This document shows, piece by piece, positions 1-7,979 of a stretch of 64,000 nucleotides of DNA. Below the pieces are notes generated by a model, which saw only the letters and a list, made by a program, of their open reading frames with translations, had not been told where the DNA came from and made no database searches. Every line of letters starts with the position of its first letter. The stretch's first letter is position 1. The position numbers and the translations under genes were made by a program. Location: contig JALFOM010000022.1 of assembly GCA_022782265.1 (NCBI GenBank), forward strand, positions 31,268 through 95,267. The letters run 5' to 3'. This stretch comes from Clostridiales bacterium. Lineage in GTDB: Bacteria > Bacillota > Clostridia > Oscillospirales > Oscillospiraceae.

Positions 1-2
1 AG

Positions 3-344
3 ACCGGCGAGGCCGTGGCCTATGGCCTGTGGAACGCCCAGGATCGCGGCGCGCTGTTCATCACCCCGGGCACCAAGGTCTACGCCGGGATGATCGTAGG
101 CGTCTGCCCCAAGAGCGACGATGTGCCCGTCAACGTCTGCCGCACCAAGCACCTGACCAACACACGCGCCTCCGGCTCCGATGAGGCCCTGCGCCTGATC
201 CCGCCCCGCCAGCTCAGTCTGGAGCAGTGCCTGGAATTTCTGGCCGACGACGAGCTGCTTGAGGTGACGCCCAAGAACCTGCGCCTGCGCAAGAGCATCC
301 TGGATCACAGCCTGCGCATGAAGACCCTGATGCGCAACAGATAA
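3..344 (+). CDS. typA: TypA/BipA ribosome-associated GTPase, C-terminal fragment
   Basis: Partial gene cut by the window start; the open frame runs back to base 3 with no start codon, so only about 113 C-terminal residues are seen. They match the C-terminal domain of TypA/BipA: GEAVAYGLWNAQDRG, then ALFITPGTKVYAGMIVG, NVCRTKHLTNTRASGSDEAL and a tail of the PPRQLSLEQCLEFL type. TypA is a translational GTPase that binds the 70S ribosome and supports 50S assembly and stress growth. The GTPase domain lies outside the window. A clear intrinsic terminator follows the stop, so it ends its own transcript before rpsO. Confidence 0.93.
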   Translation, partial: TGEAVAYGLWNAQDRGALFITPGTKVYAGMIVGVCPKSDDVPVNVCRTKHLTNTRASGSDEALRLIPPRQLSLEQCLEFLADDELLEVTPKNLRLRKSILDHSLRMKTLMRNR

Positions 345-360
345 AACAAACCGTTTCCAA

Positions 361-393
361 CCCGTGCGGAGTCTTTCCGCACGGGTTTTTATT
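361..393 (+). terminator. Intrinsic terminator of typA
   Basis: Perfect 10-bp GC-rich stem (361-370 with 376-385), five-base loop, then a T run at 386-390. It sits 17 bases after the typA stop codon. Confidence 0.9.
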
Positions 394-416
394 TGAAAAA
401 CATGCCATAATAATGG

Positions 417-445
417 TTGACTTCCCAGCAAAACAGTGGTAATAT
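417..445 (+). promoter_or_regulatory. Sigma-A promoter of rpsO
   Basis: TTGACT at 417-422 and TAATAT at 440-445 with a 17-base spacer. Transcription would start near 452 and leave a leader of about 108 nt before rpsO. Confidence 0.75.
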
Positions 446-451
446 ACCTGA

Positions 452-549
452 GAATGCGCCCGTATGCTCAGCTTCGGGGCCATGCCGCCGCTGCGGTAGC
501 CTTTCCGCCCGATGCTTGGCTGCAGGGTATAGCTTGAATCAAGAAAGGG
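452..549 (+). promoter_or_regulatory. Possible S15 autoregulatory leader of rpsO
   Basis: The roughly 100-nt GC-rich transcribed leader between the predicted start site and the rpsO ribosome site contains short hairpins, for example CCGC/GCGG at 485-496. S15 is known to repress its own translation through leader RNA structures in several bacteria, and the length and position fit. I could not match a specific known S15-binding fold, so this rests on position and folding potential only. Confidence 0.35.
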
Positions 550-559
550 GATAATCAAG

Positions 560-826
560 ATGATTACCAAAGAAAAGAAGACCGAAGTTATCAACAGCAA
601 CGCCACCCATGAGGGCGACACCGGTTCTCCCGAGGTCCAGATCGCCATTCTGTCCCAGCGTATCCTGGAGCTGACTGAGCATCTGAAGAAGCACCCCAAC
701 GACGACCACAGCCGTCTGGGCATGTACAAGATGGTCGGTAAGCGCCGCCGCCTGCTGGACTACCTGGCCAAGAAGGACATCGAGCGTTACCGCGCGATCA
801 TCGCAAAGCTGAACATCCGCAAGTAA
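560..826 (+). CDS. rpsO: 30S ribosomal protein S15
   Basis: 88 residues, the normal length for S15. The conserved core is visible: [34 protein letters not shown] and [16 protein letters not shown], ending [13 protein letters not shown]15 binds the central domain of 16S rRNA early in 30S assembly and contacts the 50S in a bridge. The start is set by AAAGGGG 8-10 bases upstream. The gene lies between typA and pnp; rpsO next to pnp is the usual bacterial pairing. A stem-loop at 869-896 follows. Confidence 0.97.
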   Translation: MITKEKKTEVINSNATHEGDTGSPEVQIAILSQRILELTEHLKKHPNDDHSRLGMYKMVGKRRRLLDYLAKKDIERYRAIIAKLNIRK

Positions 827-868
827 TTTCCAGTTCAGCTCTTTACTGAGGGTTATGAAGGTTTTTAT

Positions 869-896
869 GGGGACAATATAATACTATATTGTCCCC
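869..896 (+). terminator. Stem-loop after rpsO (terminator or RNA processing site)
   Basis: Perfect 12-bp stem (869-880 with 885-896) and a 4-base loop. No long T run follows, only ATGCTTTAT, so it may attenuate transcription into pnp or serve as a processing or stability element, as known between rpsO and pnp in other bacteria. Confidence 0.6.
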
Positions 897-932
897 ATGC
901 TTTATCCCCCGGTTCCCCGGAAGACAAAACCA

Positions 933-1016
933 GGGAGCTTCCGACGGATTAGTATTTGAAGCAGTACCGGAGATTATCCGATCCCGCTTCAAGTGCTATG
1001 ACGCCGGCAGCTCCGC
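933..1016 (+). promoter_or_regulatory. Nested stem-loop leader upstream of pnp
   Basis: GGAGCT at 936-941 can pair with AGCTCC near 1009-1014, enclosing a second pairing GAAGC (959-963) with GCTTC (987-991). PNPase commonly controls its own mRNA through a 5' stem that is cleaved and then degraded. The nested fold just before the pnp ribosome site is compatible with that but was only found by eye. Confidence 0.35.
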
Positions 1017-1043
1017 AGAAACAAAGAAGGAGAAGCAAAAGGC

Positions 1044-3164
1044 ATGATCATTACCAACAAGCAGTTTCCCAATTACAGAAAGTATGAAATGATGTATGAA
1101 GGCCGCCCTCTGTCCATGGAAGTGGGCAAGATGGCCGAGCTGTGCAACGCGGCTGTCCTGGTGAAGTACGGTGAGACCACCGTGCTGGTCACCTGCACCG
1201 CCTCTGCCCGTCCCAAGGACGGTATCGACTACTTCCCCCTTGCCGTGGACTTCAATGAGAAGCTCTACGCTGTGGGCCGCATCCCCGGCAGCTTCATGCG
1301 CCGCGAGGGCAAGCCCAGCCTGCCCGCGGTTCTGGCCTCCCGCCTGATTGACCGCCCCATGCGCCCCCTCTTCCCCAGCGACCTGCGCAACGACGTGGTC
1401 ATCGCCTGCGAAGTGCTGTCCGTTGACCGGGACTGCTCCCCGGAGATCACCGCCATGATCGGCGCCTCCGCCGCAGTTTCCATCTCTGACGTGCCCTTCA
1501 ACGGCCCCATCGCCGGCATCGTTCTGGGCTGGGACGGCGAGAAGTACCTCTTCAACCCCACCCAGGAAGAGCGCAAGACCAACCGCATGACCACCACCAT
1601 TGCCGCCACCCACAAGAAAATCGTCATGATCGAGTCTGAGGCCGACCAGGTCCCCGACAACGTGATGTACGAGGGCATCGTTCAGGCTCACGAGCATCTC
1701 CAGCCCGTCCTTGACCTGATCGACAAGATGGTGGCTGAGATCGGCAAGCCCAAGTTCGAGTATGAGCACGCCTCCTTCGATGAGGAGCTGTTCCAGAAGC
1801 TGGTGGAAAACGAGTTTGAATCCATGGAATACTGCATGGACACCGACGACAAGAACGTCCGCGAGGCCCGCGTAAACGACTGGATCAGCATGGTCGAGGA
1901 GAAGTACGGCGAGGAGCACCCCGACCTGATGCAGTACATGGACGAGATCCTGTACAAGCTGCAGAAGAAGGTCGTCAAGAAATGGCTGCTGGCCGGCAAG
2001 CGTGTGGATGGACGCCAGATGAACGAAATCCGTCCCCTGGCTGCCGAAGTGGGCGTCATCCCCGTTGTTCACGGCTCCGCTCTGTTCACCCGCGGACAGA
2101 CGCAGGTGCTGTCCATTGCCACGCTTGCCACCCTCAGCGAGGCCCAGAAGCTGGACACCATCTGGGAAGAGGAAGAAAAGCGCTTTATGCACCACTACAA
2201 TATGCCCTCCTACTCCACCGGCGAGGCCCGTGCCAGCCGCAGCACCGGACGCCGCGAATACGGCCACGGCGCACTGGTAGAGAAGGCTCTGGAGTGCGTT
2301 ATCCCCGATGTTGAGGACTTCCCCTATGCCATCCGTGTAGTCTCCGAGGTTCTGTCCTCCAACGGCTCCACCTCTCAGGGCTCCATCTGCGGCACCACCC
2401 TTGCCCTGATGGACGCAGGCGTGCCCATCAAGGCTCCCGTTGCCGGCATCTCCTGCGGCCTGATTCAGGACGGCGACGACTTCACCACCTTCATCGACAT
2501 TCAGGGTGTTGAGGACTTCCACGGCGAGATGGACTTCAAGGTGGCCGGCACCAAGAACGGCATCACCGCCATCCAGATGGATCTGAAGAACGACGGCCTG
2601 AAGCACGAGATCATCAAGGAAGCCTTCTCCATCACCAAGGAGGCCCGCTTCCAGATCCTGGACGCCATTATGCTCAAGGCCATCCCCGAGCCCCGCAAGG
2701 AGCTGGCCAAGTCTGCCCCCAAGATGATCCAGATGAAGATCAACCCCGACAAGATCCGCGAGGTCATCGGCTCCGGCGGCAAGGTCATCCAGAAGATCAC
2801 CGCCGACACCGGCTGCAAGATCGACATCAACGACGACGGCACCATCTTCATTGCAAGCGCAGACATCGACGCCTGCCGCGCTGCCCGCAAGACCATCGAG
2901 GACATCGTGTTTGAGCCGGAAGTGGGCGCACTGTATTACGGCGAGGTCAAGCGCGTGATCTCCAACCTGGGCGCTTTCGTGGAGCTGGCCCCCGGCAAGG
3001 ACGCCATGTGCCACATCAAGGACCTTGAGTTCAAGCGCACTGAGAAGGTTGAGGATGTGCTCAATGTGGGCGACAAGACCTGGGTCAAGTTCACCGGCAT
3101 CGACGAGAAGGGCCGCTGGAACATCTCCCGCAAGGACGCACTCAGAGAGCGCGGCGAGGCCTGA
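1044..3164 (+). CDS. pnp: Polyribonucleotide nucleotidyltransferase (PNPase)
   Basis: 706 residues, normal for PNPase, a phosphorolytic 3'-5' exoribonuclease that degrades and tails mRNA as a ring-shaped trimer. Domains in order: first RNase PH-like domain (about 1-220, with MEVGKMAELCNAAVLVKYG and AVGRIPGSFMRREG), an all-helical linker, the second, catalytic RNase PH-like domain (about 325-545, with PSYSTGEARASRSTGRREYG and SNGSTSQGSICG), a KH domain (about 560-615, GSGGKVIQ) and an S1 domain (about 625-700). Start chosen at ATG 1044 behind AAGGAG. Strong terminator at 3195. It follows rpsO with an intervening stem-loop rather than a full stop, so partial read-through is likely. Confidence 0.98.
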   Translation: MIITNKQFPNYRKYEMMYEGRPLSMEVGKMAELCNAAVLVKYGETTVLVTCTASARPKDGIDYFPLAVDFNEKLYAVGRIPGSFMRREGKPSLPAVLASRLIDRPMRPLFPSDLRNDVVIACEVLSVDRDCSPEITAMIGASAAVSISDVPFNGPIAGIVLGWDGEKYLFNPTQEERKTNRMTTTIAATHKKIVMIESEADQVPDNVMYEGIVQAHEHLQPVLDLIDKMVAEIGKPKFEYEHASFDEELFQKLVENEFESMEYCMDTDDKNVREARVNDWISMVEEKYGEEHPDLMQYMDEILYKLQKKVVKKWLLAGKRVDGRQMNEIRPLAAEVGVIPVVHGSALFTRGQTQVLSIATLATLSEAQKLDTIWEEEEKRFMHHYNMPSYSTGEARASRSTGRREYGHGALVEKALECVIPDVEDFPYAIRVVSEVLSSNGSTSQGSICGTTLALMDAGVPIKAPVAGISCGLIQDGDDFTTFIDIQGVEDFHGEMDFKVAGTKNGITAIQMDLKNDGLKHEIIKEAFSITKEARFQILDAIMLKAIPEPRKELAKSAPKMIQMKINPDKIREVIGSGGKVIQKITADTGCKIDINDDGTIFIASADIDACRAARKTIEDIVFEPEVGALYYGEVKRVISNLGAFVELAPGKDAMCHIKDLEFKRTEKVEDVLNVGDKTWVKFTGIDEKGRWNISRKDALRERGEA

Positions 3165-3194
3165 TCCCTGTCGGAGCCAAAATCGTCATTTTCA

Positions 3195-3227
3195 ACGAGG
3201 AACGGATTCCCGTTCCTCGTTTTTCTT
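3195..3227 (+). terminator. Intrinsic terminator of pnp
   Basis: 11-bp stem (3195-3205 with 3210-3220), 4-base loop and TTTTCTT tail. Confidence 0.88.
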
Positions 3228-3350
3228 CGCTTAAGAAGGATAAATATGCCGGAAAACGAAAAATTTTACTATTATCTGTGATGCTGATACTATGATTATG
3301 CGGCAGCTTTTGTACAATATAGTCAAATTGCTTTTTGGGAGGCTTTTTGC

Positions 3351-4424
3351 ATGGAAAACGCCATATTTCATTTCCCCCTTGCAGGAAGGCCGGTCTCCTG
3401 TGAAAAATACGGCTTTGGGCATATCAATTATACCTTCCTTGTGGTGACGGATCAGGGGAAGCGCTATATTCTTCAGGGCATCAACGGAAAGGTTTTTCCC
3501 GACGTGCGCGGGATGATGGAAAACATCGCCGCTGTCACCAGCTTCGTGGGGCAGCGGGAGTCTGACCCCAGAGGGACGCTGCACATAATCCCTGCGGAGG
3601 ACGGAGACATCATGTACACCGACGAAAAGGGCCAGAGCTGGCGGGTCTATGACTTTGTGGAGGACAGCATCTGCCTTCAGGCGGCGGAGAGCCAGGAGGA
3701 CTTTTACCAGAGCGCCGTGGCCTTCGGCCGTTTTCAGGACATGCTGACCCGTTTCCCGGCGGATACACTGCATGAGACCATCCCCAATTTCCATAACACC
3801 CCGGAGCGGTACAAAACCTTTCACCGGGTGCTGGAGGCGGATGTCTGCGGCAGAGCTGCTTCCGCCAGAGAGGAAATTGACTTTGTTCTGTCCCGGGAAC
3901 AGGCCGGGGGAGAGCTCCAGCGCATGAGAGACAGCGGCCAGCTGCCTCTGCGCGTCACCCATAACGACACCAAGCTCAACAACGTCATGCTGGACAAAAA
4001 AACCAGAAAAGCCCTCTGCGTCATCGACCTGGATACGGTCATGCCTGGACTGGCGGCCTACGACTTCGGCGACTCCATCCGCTTCGGCGCCGCCACCGCT
4101 GCGGAGGACGAGAAAGATCTGGATAAAATGAGCATGGATCTGGCGCTTTACCGGACCTTCGTAAGAGGCTTTATCCGCTCCTGTCCCAGCCTGACCGAAA
4201 AGGAGCGGGAGACGCTGCCCCTGGGCGCAAAGACCATGACCCTGGAGTGCGGCCTGCGCTTTCTTACGGACTATCTGGATGGGGACCACTACTTCGCCAT
4301 CCACCGGCCTGAGCACAATCTGGACCGGGCCCGTACCCAGTTCAAGCTGGTCAGGGATATGGAGGCCAAATGGGAGGACATGTGCCGCATTATCCGGGAG
4401 GAAACACCGGAAGACAAGGGGTGA
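3351..4424 (+). CDS. N-acetylhexosamine 1-kinase-like phosphotransferase (APH fold)
   Basis: 357 residues with an aminoglycoside-phosphotransferase fold. The catalytic loop reads HNDTKLNNVML (His204, Asp206) and is followed by CVIDLDTVMPG and the metal-binding DFGDSIRFGA (Asp238). This combination matches the bifidobacterial NahK group, which phosphorylates GlcNAc or GalNAc at C1, better than drug-resistance enzymes. An N-terminal GFGHINYTFLVV segment is the nucleotide-binding strand pair. It opens a block with a PocR-AraC regulator and a sugar ABC transporter, supporting an amino-sugar role. Related families phosphorylate choline or homoserine; the exact substrate is inferred. It starts after a non-coding gap with a plausible TACAAT -10 box at 3313-3318 but no good -35. 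Confidence 0.68.
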   Translation: MENAIFHFPLAGRPVSCEKYGFGHINYTFLVVTDQGKRYILQGINGKVFPDVRGMMENIAAVTSFVGQRESDPRGTLHIIPAEDGDIMYTDEKGQSWRVYDFVEDSICLQAAESQEDFYQSAVAFGRFQDMLTRFPADTLHETIPNFHNTPERYKTFHRVLEADVCGRAASAREEIDFVLSREQAGGELQRMRDSGQLPLRVTHNDTKLNNVMLDKKTRKALCVIDLDTVMPGLAAYDFGDSIRFGAATAAEDEKDLDKMSMDLALYRTFVRGFIRSCPSLTEKERETLPLGAKTMTLECGLRFLTDYLDGDHYFAIHRPEHNLDRARTQFKLVRDMEAKWEDMCRIIREETPEDKG

Positions 4425-4449
4425 CAAATCCCGGAAACCGTGATACAAT
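4421..4449 (+). promoter_or_regulatory. Promoter of the PocR-AraC regulator gene
   Basis: GTGACA at 4421-4426 overlaps the kinase stop codon; TACAAT lies at 4444-4449 with a 17-base spacer. It would allow the regulator its own transcript. Confidence 0.5.
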
Positions 4450-4486
4450 ACGGACAATAGAAAAATCTGACGGGTGGGACAGCGCA

Positions 4487-5338
4487 ATGAATGTGCTTTT
4501 CAATAATGAACGGCTTCTCAGACTGATAAGCAACCTGCACACGCTGACGGGCATCTGGGCCAATATCTTTGACGTCAACGGCAAGGACATACAGATCATC
4601 GGCTCACAAAATCCCTTCTGCCAGCGCATCAATGCCACCCCCGAGGGCCATGCCCGCTGCGAAGCCTGTGACGCCGCAGCGGTGAAAAAGTGTTCTTCTC
4701 TGCGGGGGATCAATGTCTACCGCTGCCATGCGGGCATCTGCGAAGTGGTTCTGCCCATAGCGGAAAGCGGCATCCCCATCGCTTATCTGGTTTTCGGCCA
4801 GCTGCTGGATGATTCGCCCATAGACAAGCAGTGGGAAGTTACCCGGAGCACACTGGACTGGTACAAAGGGGATATGGAAGCGCTGCACGACAGCTTTCTG
4901 TCCATGAACCAGTATACCCGGGAGGAGATCGAGGCTTACGCCGAGCTGCTGGAAGCGCTGACCTCATATATCCAGCTTGAGGGCATCATCCACTCGGCGG
5001 AATATACGGACGTGCAGCGGCTGGAAATGTACCTGGACCAGCACTATATGGAGCCGCTGTCCCTGAAAAAGATATCGTCCGACCTGCATATGGGCACTAC
5101 AAAGCTCTGTGCTCTGGCAAAAAGGCTCTCCGGCGGCAGCACCCTGACCCATGTCATTGCCGAGCGGCGCATCAACGCCGCAAAAAAGCTACTTATCCGA
5201 AGCGATGCGCCGGTGTCCGCTGTGGCGGAGGAGGTGGGCTTCAGCGACTATAACTACTTTACGAAGATCTTCAAATCCCTCACCGGCCTTACTCCCAGCG
5301 CCTACCGCAAGAAAAACCGCAGCGGCGATGGGCAATGA
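4487..5338 (+). CDS. PocR-sensor AraC-family transcriptional regulator
   Basis: 283 residues from ATG 4487, which follows a GGTGGG site. The in-frame ATG at 4370 lies inside the kinase gene and lacks homologous sequence, so it was rejected. N-terminal about 1-165 is a PocR ligand-sensing domain: cysteine-rich EGHARCEACDAAAVKKC and YRCHAGICEVVLPI. The C-terminal 100 residues hold two helix-turn-helix motifs of the AraC type, ending in VSAVAEEVGFSDYNYFTKIF and GLTPSAYRKK. PocR domains bind small organic ligands such as diols and sugars. Position between the kinase and the ABC transporter suggests it activates the downstream transporter, whose -10 box lacks a good -35 as expected for an activated promoter. 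Confidence 0.88.
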   Translation: MNVLFNNERLLRLISNLHTLTGIWANIFDVNGKDIQIIGSQNPFCQRINATPEGHARCEACDAAAVKKCSSLRGINVYRCHAGICEVVLPIAESGIPIAYLVFGQLLDDSPIDKQWEVTRSTLDWYKGDMEALHDSFLSMNQYTREEIEAYAELLEALTSYIQLEGIIHSAEYTDVQRLEMYLDQHYMEPLSLKKISSDLHMGTTKLCALAKRLSGGSTLTHVIAERRINAAKKLLIRSDAPVSAVAEEVGFSDYNYFTKIFKSLTGLTPSAYRKKNRSGDGQ

Positions 5339-5392
5339 CAAAAACGGTCGATTCCCTTGCGTTTTTCCGCACATGTAAAATTTTTCTATAAT

Positions 5393-5436
5393 GCGAAAAA
5401 TACTTTCTATATTTATCTATTTTCGCTAAGTATAAT
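5393..5436 (+). promoter_or_regulatory. Probable activated promoter and operator of the first sugar ABC operon
   Basis: A perfect TATAAT (5431-5436) has no recognisable -35 at the right distance. Directly upstream is an inverted repeat GCGAAAA (5393-5399) / TTTTCGC (5420-5426), a candidate regulator site. A second TATAAT lies at 5387-5392. A weak -35 beside an AraC-family gene fits positive control. Confidence 0.45.
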
Positions 5437-5487
5437 AAACACAGCCCCGGACTTTTTTGGCCAATCTGTTTTGATTGCACAAAAAGC

Positions 5488-5588
5488 CCGCGCAGTTCAA
5501 AAGTTTATCCGGTTCGCGCAGCAAGGGGATCCCCTTGCTCACCTTTTTTTCAAAAAGGTGATAAGCTTTTCCGCCGGAAACTGCGCGG
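5488..5588 (+). repeat. Structured leader element, copy A (nested inverted repeats)
   Basis: A compact 101-base element. Outer arms CCGCGCAGTT (5488-5497) and AACTGCGCGG (5579-5588) are perfect complements. Inside, AAAAGTTTATC (5499-5509) pairs with GATAAGCTTTT (5560-5570) with one G-U. The core holds a perfect 20-base palindrome (5520-5539) immediately followed by a CACCTTTTT/AAAAAGGTG hairpin (5540-5560). The two core hairpins recur upstream of the second binding-protein gene at 14745-14785. It could be an RNA control element or a small dispersed repeat. Confidence 0.7.
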
Positions 5589-5647
5589 CGGAACCCCCAA
5601 TCCTTATGTCAGCAAAATTTTTTAATCAAAATCTTAAGGAGGAAAAC

Positions 5648-6964
5648 ATGAAAAAACTTCTTGCACTGCTTCTTGCGCTGACCATGGTCTTTGCGCTCTG
5701 CGCCTGCGGCCAGACCGCAGCACCCGCAGAATCTGCGGCCCCCGCTGAGGAATCCGCAGCACCTGAGGCTCCTGCCGCAGATGAGATCACGCTGGACGTT
5801 ATCATCTGCCAGTACGGCCCCAACACCCAGGACTGGTTCCTCGGAACCGGCATGAACGGCACCAACTTTGTGGACAAGTTTGAAGCCGAGAACCCCGGCA
5901 TCAAGCTGAACCTGGAGGTTGTCTCCTGGAACGACGTCTACACCGTGGTCGATACCCGCATCGCCAGCAACCAGGCTCCCGACATCCTGAACATCGACGT
6001 TTTCGCCAACTATGCCAACGAAGGCCTGCTGGAGCCTGTCTCCCAGTATTGCCCCGAAGAGCTCTACAACGACTTCTTCCCCTCCTTCATTGAGCAGTCT
6101 GTGATCGACGGCACCGTTTGGGCAGTTCCCGACCTTGCTTCCGCCCGCGCACTGTACTACAATGTGGATATGTTCGAGGAAGTGGGCATTGAAGTTCCCA
6201 CCACCTGGGCAGAGCTGGAAGACGCCAGCCAGGCCATCATCGATTATTATGACGGCGAAGTGTACCCCTGGGGTATTGATATGACCACCGACGAAGGCCA
6301 GGCCGCTTTCGCCTACTACACCTGGGGCAACGGCGGCGGCTTTGTTGACGCCGACGGCAACTGGGCCCTGAACAGCCCGGAGAACGTTGAGGCTATCGAG
6401 TTCGCTCTCAGCCTGTACAGCAACGGCTACACCAACCCCCAGCCCGCCACCCAGACCCGTTATGACCTGCAGGATATGTTTGCCGCAGGCAAGCTGGCCA
6501 TGGTTATCGCCCCCAACTCCCTGCCCACCTACGCCGCTGACAAGGATTCCACCGTCAACATGGCAACTGCCGCTATCCCCGCAAACGACGGCAAGACCTC
6601 TTCCTCCGTCGGCGTTATGGACCGCGTAATGGCCTTCAAGGACGAGAGCGCTCCCGACCAGGCTGCCCGCGATGAAGCCATCGGCAAGTTCCTCACCTTC
6701 TTCTATGATCCCGAGAACTATGTGGGCTGGGTCAGCATGGAAGGCTTCCTGCCCGCAGTCAACTCCGCCGTTGAGGCTCTGGTTGCAGCGGATCCCAGCT
6801 TTGAGGCCTGGCTCGACGTTCTGAGCTCCTGCCAGTTCTATCCTACCGCAAAGGCAGAGTGGGATGCTGTCAAGCAGGGCGTTATCGCTGCTGAGCAGAA
6901 CGCACTGGCCGGCGCATCCGTACAGGATGAGCTGGACGCTCTCCAGGCAGAAATCGCCGGCTGA
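5648..6964 (+). CDS. Sugar ABC transporter substrate-binding lipoprotein (first system)
   Basis: 438 residues from ATG 5648, chosen because AAGGAGG lies 5-7 bases upstream and a lipoprotein signal begins there: MKKLLALLLALTMVFALCAC, with the lipid-attached Cys at about 20. An Ala/Pro/Glu-rich linker follows, then a family 1 extracellular solute-binding fold: QAPDILNIDVFANYANEGLL, WAVPDLASARALYYNVDMFE, AAGKLAMVIAPNSL. It captures a sugar outside the membrane and hands it to the two permeases downstream. Surrounding genes suggest a sialic acid or amino-sugar substrate; this is inference. A strong terminator at 6998 separates it from the permease genes, which would give excess binding protein. 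Confidence 0.9.
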   Translation: MKKLLALLLALTMVFALCACGQTAAPAESAAPAEESAAPEAPAADEITLDVIICQYGPNTQDWFLGTGMNGTNFVDKFEAENPGIKLNLEVVSWNDVYTVVDTRIASNQAPDILNIDVFANYANEGLLEPVSQYCPEELYNDFFPSFIEQSVIDGTVWAVPDLASARALYYNVDMFEEVGIEVPTTWAELEDASQAIIDYYDGEVYPWGIDMTTDEGQAAFAYYTWGNGGGFVDADGNWALNSPENVEAIEFALSLYSNGYTNPQPATQTRYDLQDMFAAGKLAMVIAPNSLPTYAADKDSTVNMATAAIPANDGKTSSSVGVMDRVMAFKDESAPDQAARDEAIGKFLTFFYDPENYVGWVSMEGFLPAVNSAVEALVAADPSFEAWLDVLSSCQFYPTAKAEWDAVKQGVIAAEQNALAGASVQDELDALQAEIAG

Positions 6965-6997
6965 TCTTTTGCCGGGATAAACAATTCGTGATCCCTT

Positions 6998-7029
6998 GGG
7001 GCCGGAGCGCTCTCCGGCCCCGTTTTTTT
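6998..7029 (+). terminator. Terminator/attenuator between binding protein and permeases
   Basis: 10-bp GC stem GGGGCCGGAG (6998-7007) / CTCCGGCCCC (7012-7021), 4-base loop, then seven T. Partial read-through would set binding protein in excess over permeases. Confidence 0.88.
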
Positions 7030-7094
7030 CAAAGAATATTGACCTGCGGAAAGTACAATGTTTTTTGAAAAGAATAAACGAGAGAAGGTTGAGG

Positions 7095-7979
7095 ATGAAC
7101 GAAAGATTAGGAAAACGGGTAGGGCCGTATATCTGGCTCCTGCCGAGCATACTGCTGATGGCGATCTTTGTCGTGTTCCCTATCGCCATCGTGTTTAAGC
7201 TGTCCTTCAGCGAAGTGTCGAAATCCGGCGTGGTCGGCGGATTTATCGGGTTTAAGAACTTTGCTGATGCGGTTTCTCTGCCGGCCTTCAAAACAGTGAT
7301 GCTCAATACGCTTGTCTGGGTGATCGCCGTTGTGGGCTTTTCGACCGTCATCGGCTTCATTGTCGCCATGGTGCTCAACCAGAAATTCAGAGGCAGAAAG
7401 ATCGCCAGAGCGATCCTGGTGTTCCCCTGGGCCACCTCTCTGGTCATTCAGGCCTCCGTCTGGAACTACATCATCAAGTATGAATACGGCAACCTGAATA
7501 ACATCCTGCTGAACCTGGGCATCATCAAGCAGGCCATCAACTGGCGCGCCACTTACCAGATCGAGTTTTTGTGGGAGTGCGGCGTAGGTATCTTTGTGAC
7601 CATACCCTTCGTCACCTTCTGCGTTCTCTCCGGCCTCCAGACCATCGACGGCGCCCTCTATGAGGCGGCGGACATTGACGGCGCCAGCTTCTGGGATAAG
7701 CTTTTCAATATCACGATCCCGCTGGTAAAGCCGTCTCTGACGGTCAGCACGGTCCTGAATATCATCTATGTATTCAACTCCTTCCCCATCATCTATACCA
7801 TGACGAAAGGCGCACCGGCAAACAAGACGGATACGCTGATAACCTATCTGTACATGCTCAGCTTCTATGACAGAAAGAAAGGCCCGGCAACGGCCCTGTC
7901 GGTCATTGGCTTTTTGATCCTGTGTATTTGCGCCGGGGTGTACATGCTGAGCGTGATGAGAAAGGAGGATGAGCAGTGA
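7095..7979 (+). CDS. Sugar ABC transporter permease, MalF type
   Basis: 294 residues from ATG 7095, behind AGAAGGTTGAGG; the longer in-frame start at 6996 runs through the terminator and was rejected. Six hydrophobic segments are seen, the first at VGPYIWLLPSILLMAIFVVF. The cytoplasmic coupling loop that docks on the ATPase reads EAADIDGASFWDKLFNITIP, the classic EAA motif of MalF-like binding-protein-dependent permeases. It overlaps the next permease by 4 bases, indicating translational coupling. No ATPase gene is nearby, so a shared MsmX/UgpC-type ATPase encoded elsewhere is expected. Confidence 0.9.
   Translation: MNERLGKRVGPYIWLLPSILLMAIFVVFPIAIVFKLSFSEVSKSGVVGGFIGFKNFADAVSLPAFKTVMLNTLVWVIAVVGFSTVIGFIVAMVLNQKFRGRKIARAILVFPWATSLVIQASVWNYIIKYEYGNLNNILLNLGIIKQAINWRATYQIEFLWECGVGIFVTIPFVTFCVLSGLQTIDGALYEAADIDGASFWDKLFNITIPLVKPSLTVSTVLNIIYVFNSFPIIYTMTKGAPANKTDTLITYLYMLSFYDRKKGPATALSVIGFLILCICAGVYMLSVMRKEDEQ

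Noticed and set aside
996..3014. 672-codon open frame on the minus strand opposite pnp
   Set aside because: It is the antisense of a certain pnp gene; the sequence is low-complexity G/A/V/L/H/D-rich, as expected from GC-biased third positions, with no recognisable domain.
4370..4486. Extended N-terminus of the AraC-type regulator
   Set aside because: It lies within the kinase gene and its own promoter; the PocR domain starts at 4487 or just after.
5357..5647. 97-codon N-terminal extension of the first binding protein
   Set aside because: It would translate the structured leader and place the lipoprotein signal internally; AAGGAGG marks 5648 as the start.
5609..7447. 612-codon minus-strand frame opposite the first binding-protein gene
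   Set aside because: It crosses two genes and a terminator antisense and has shadow composition.
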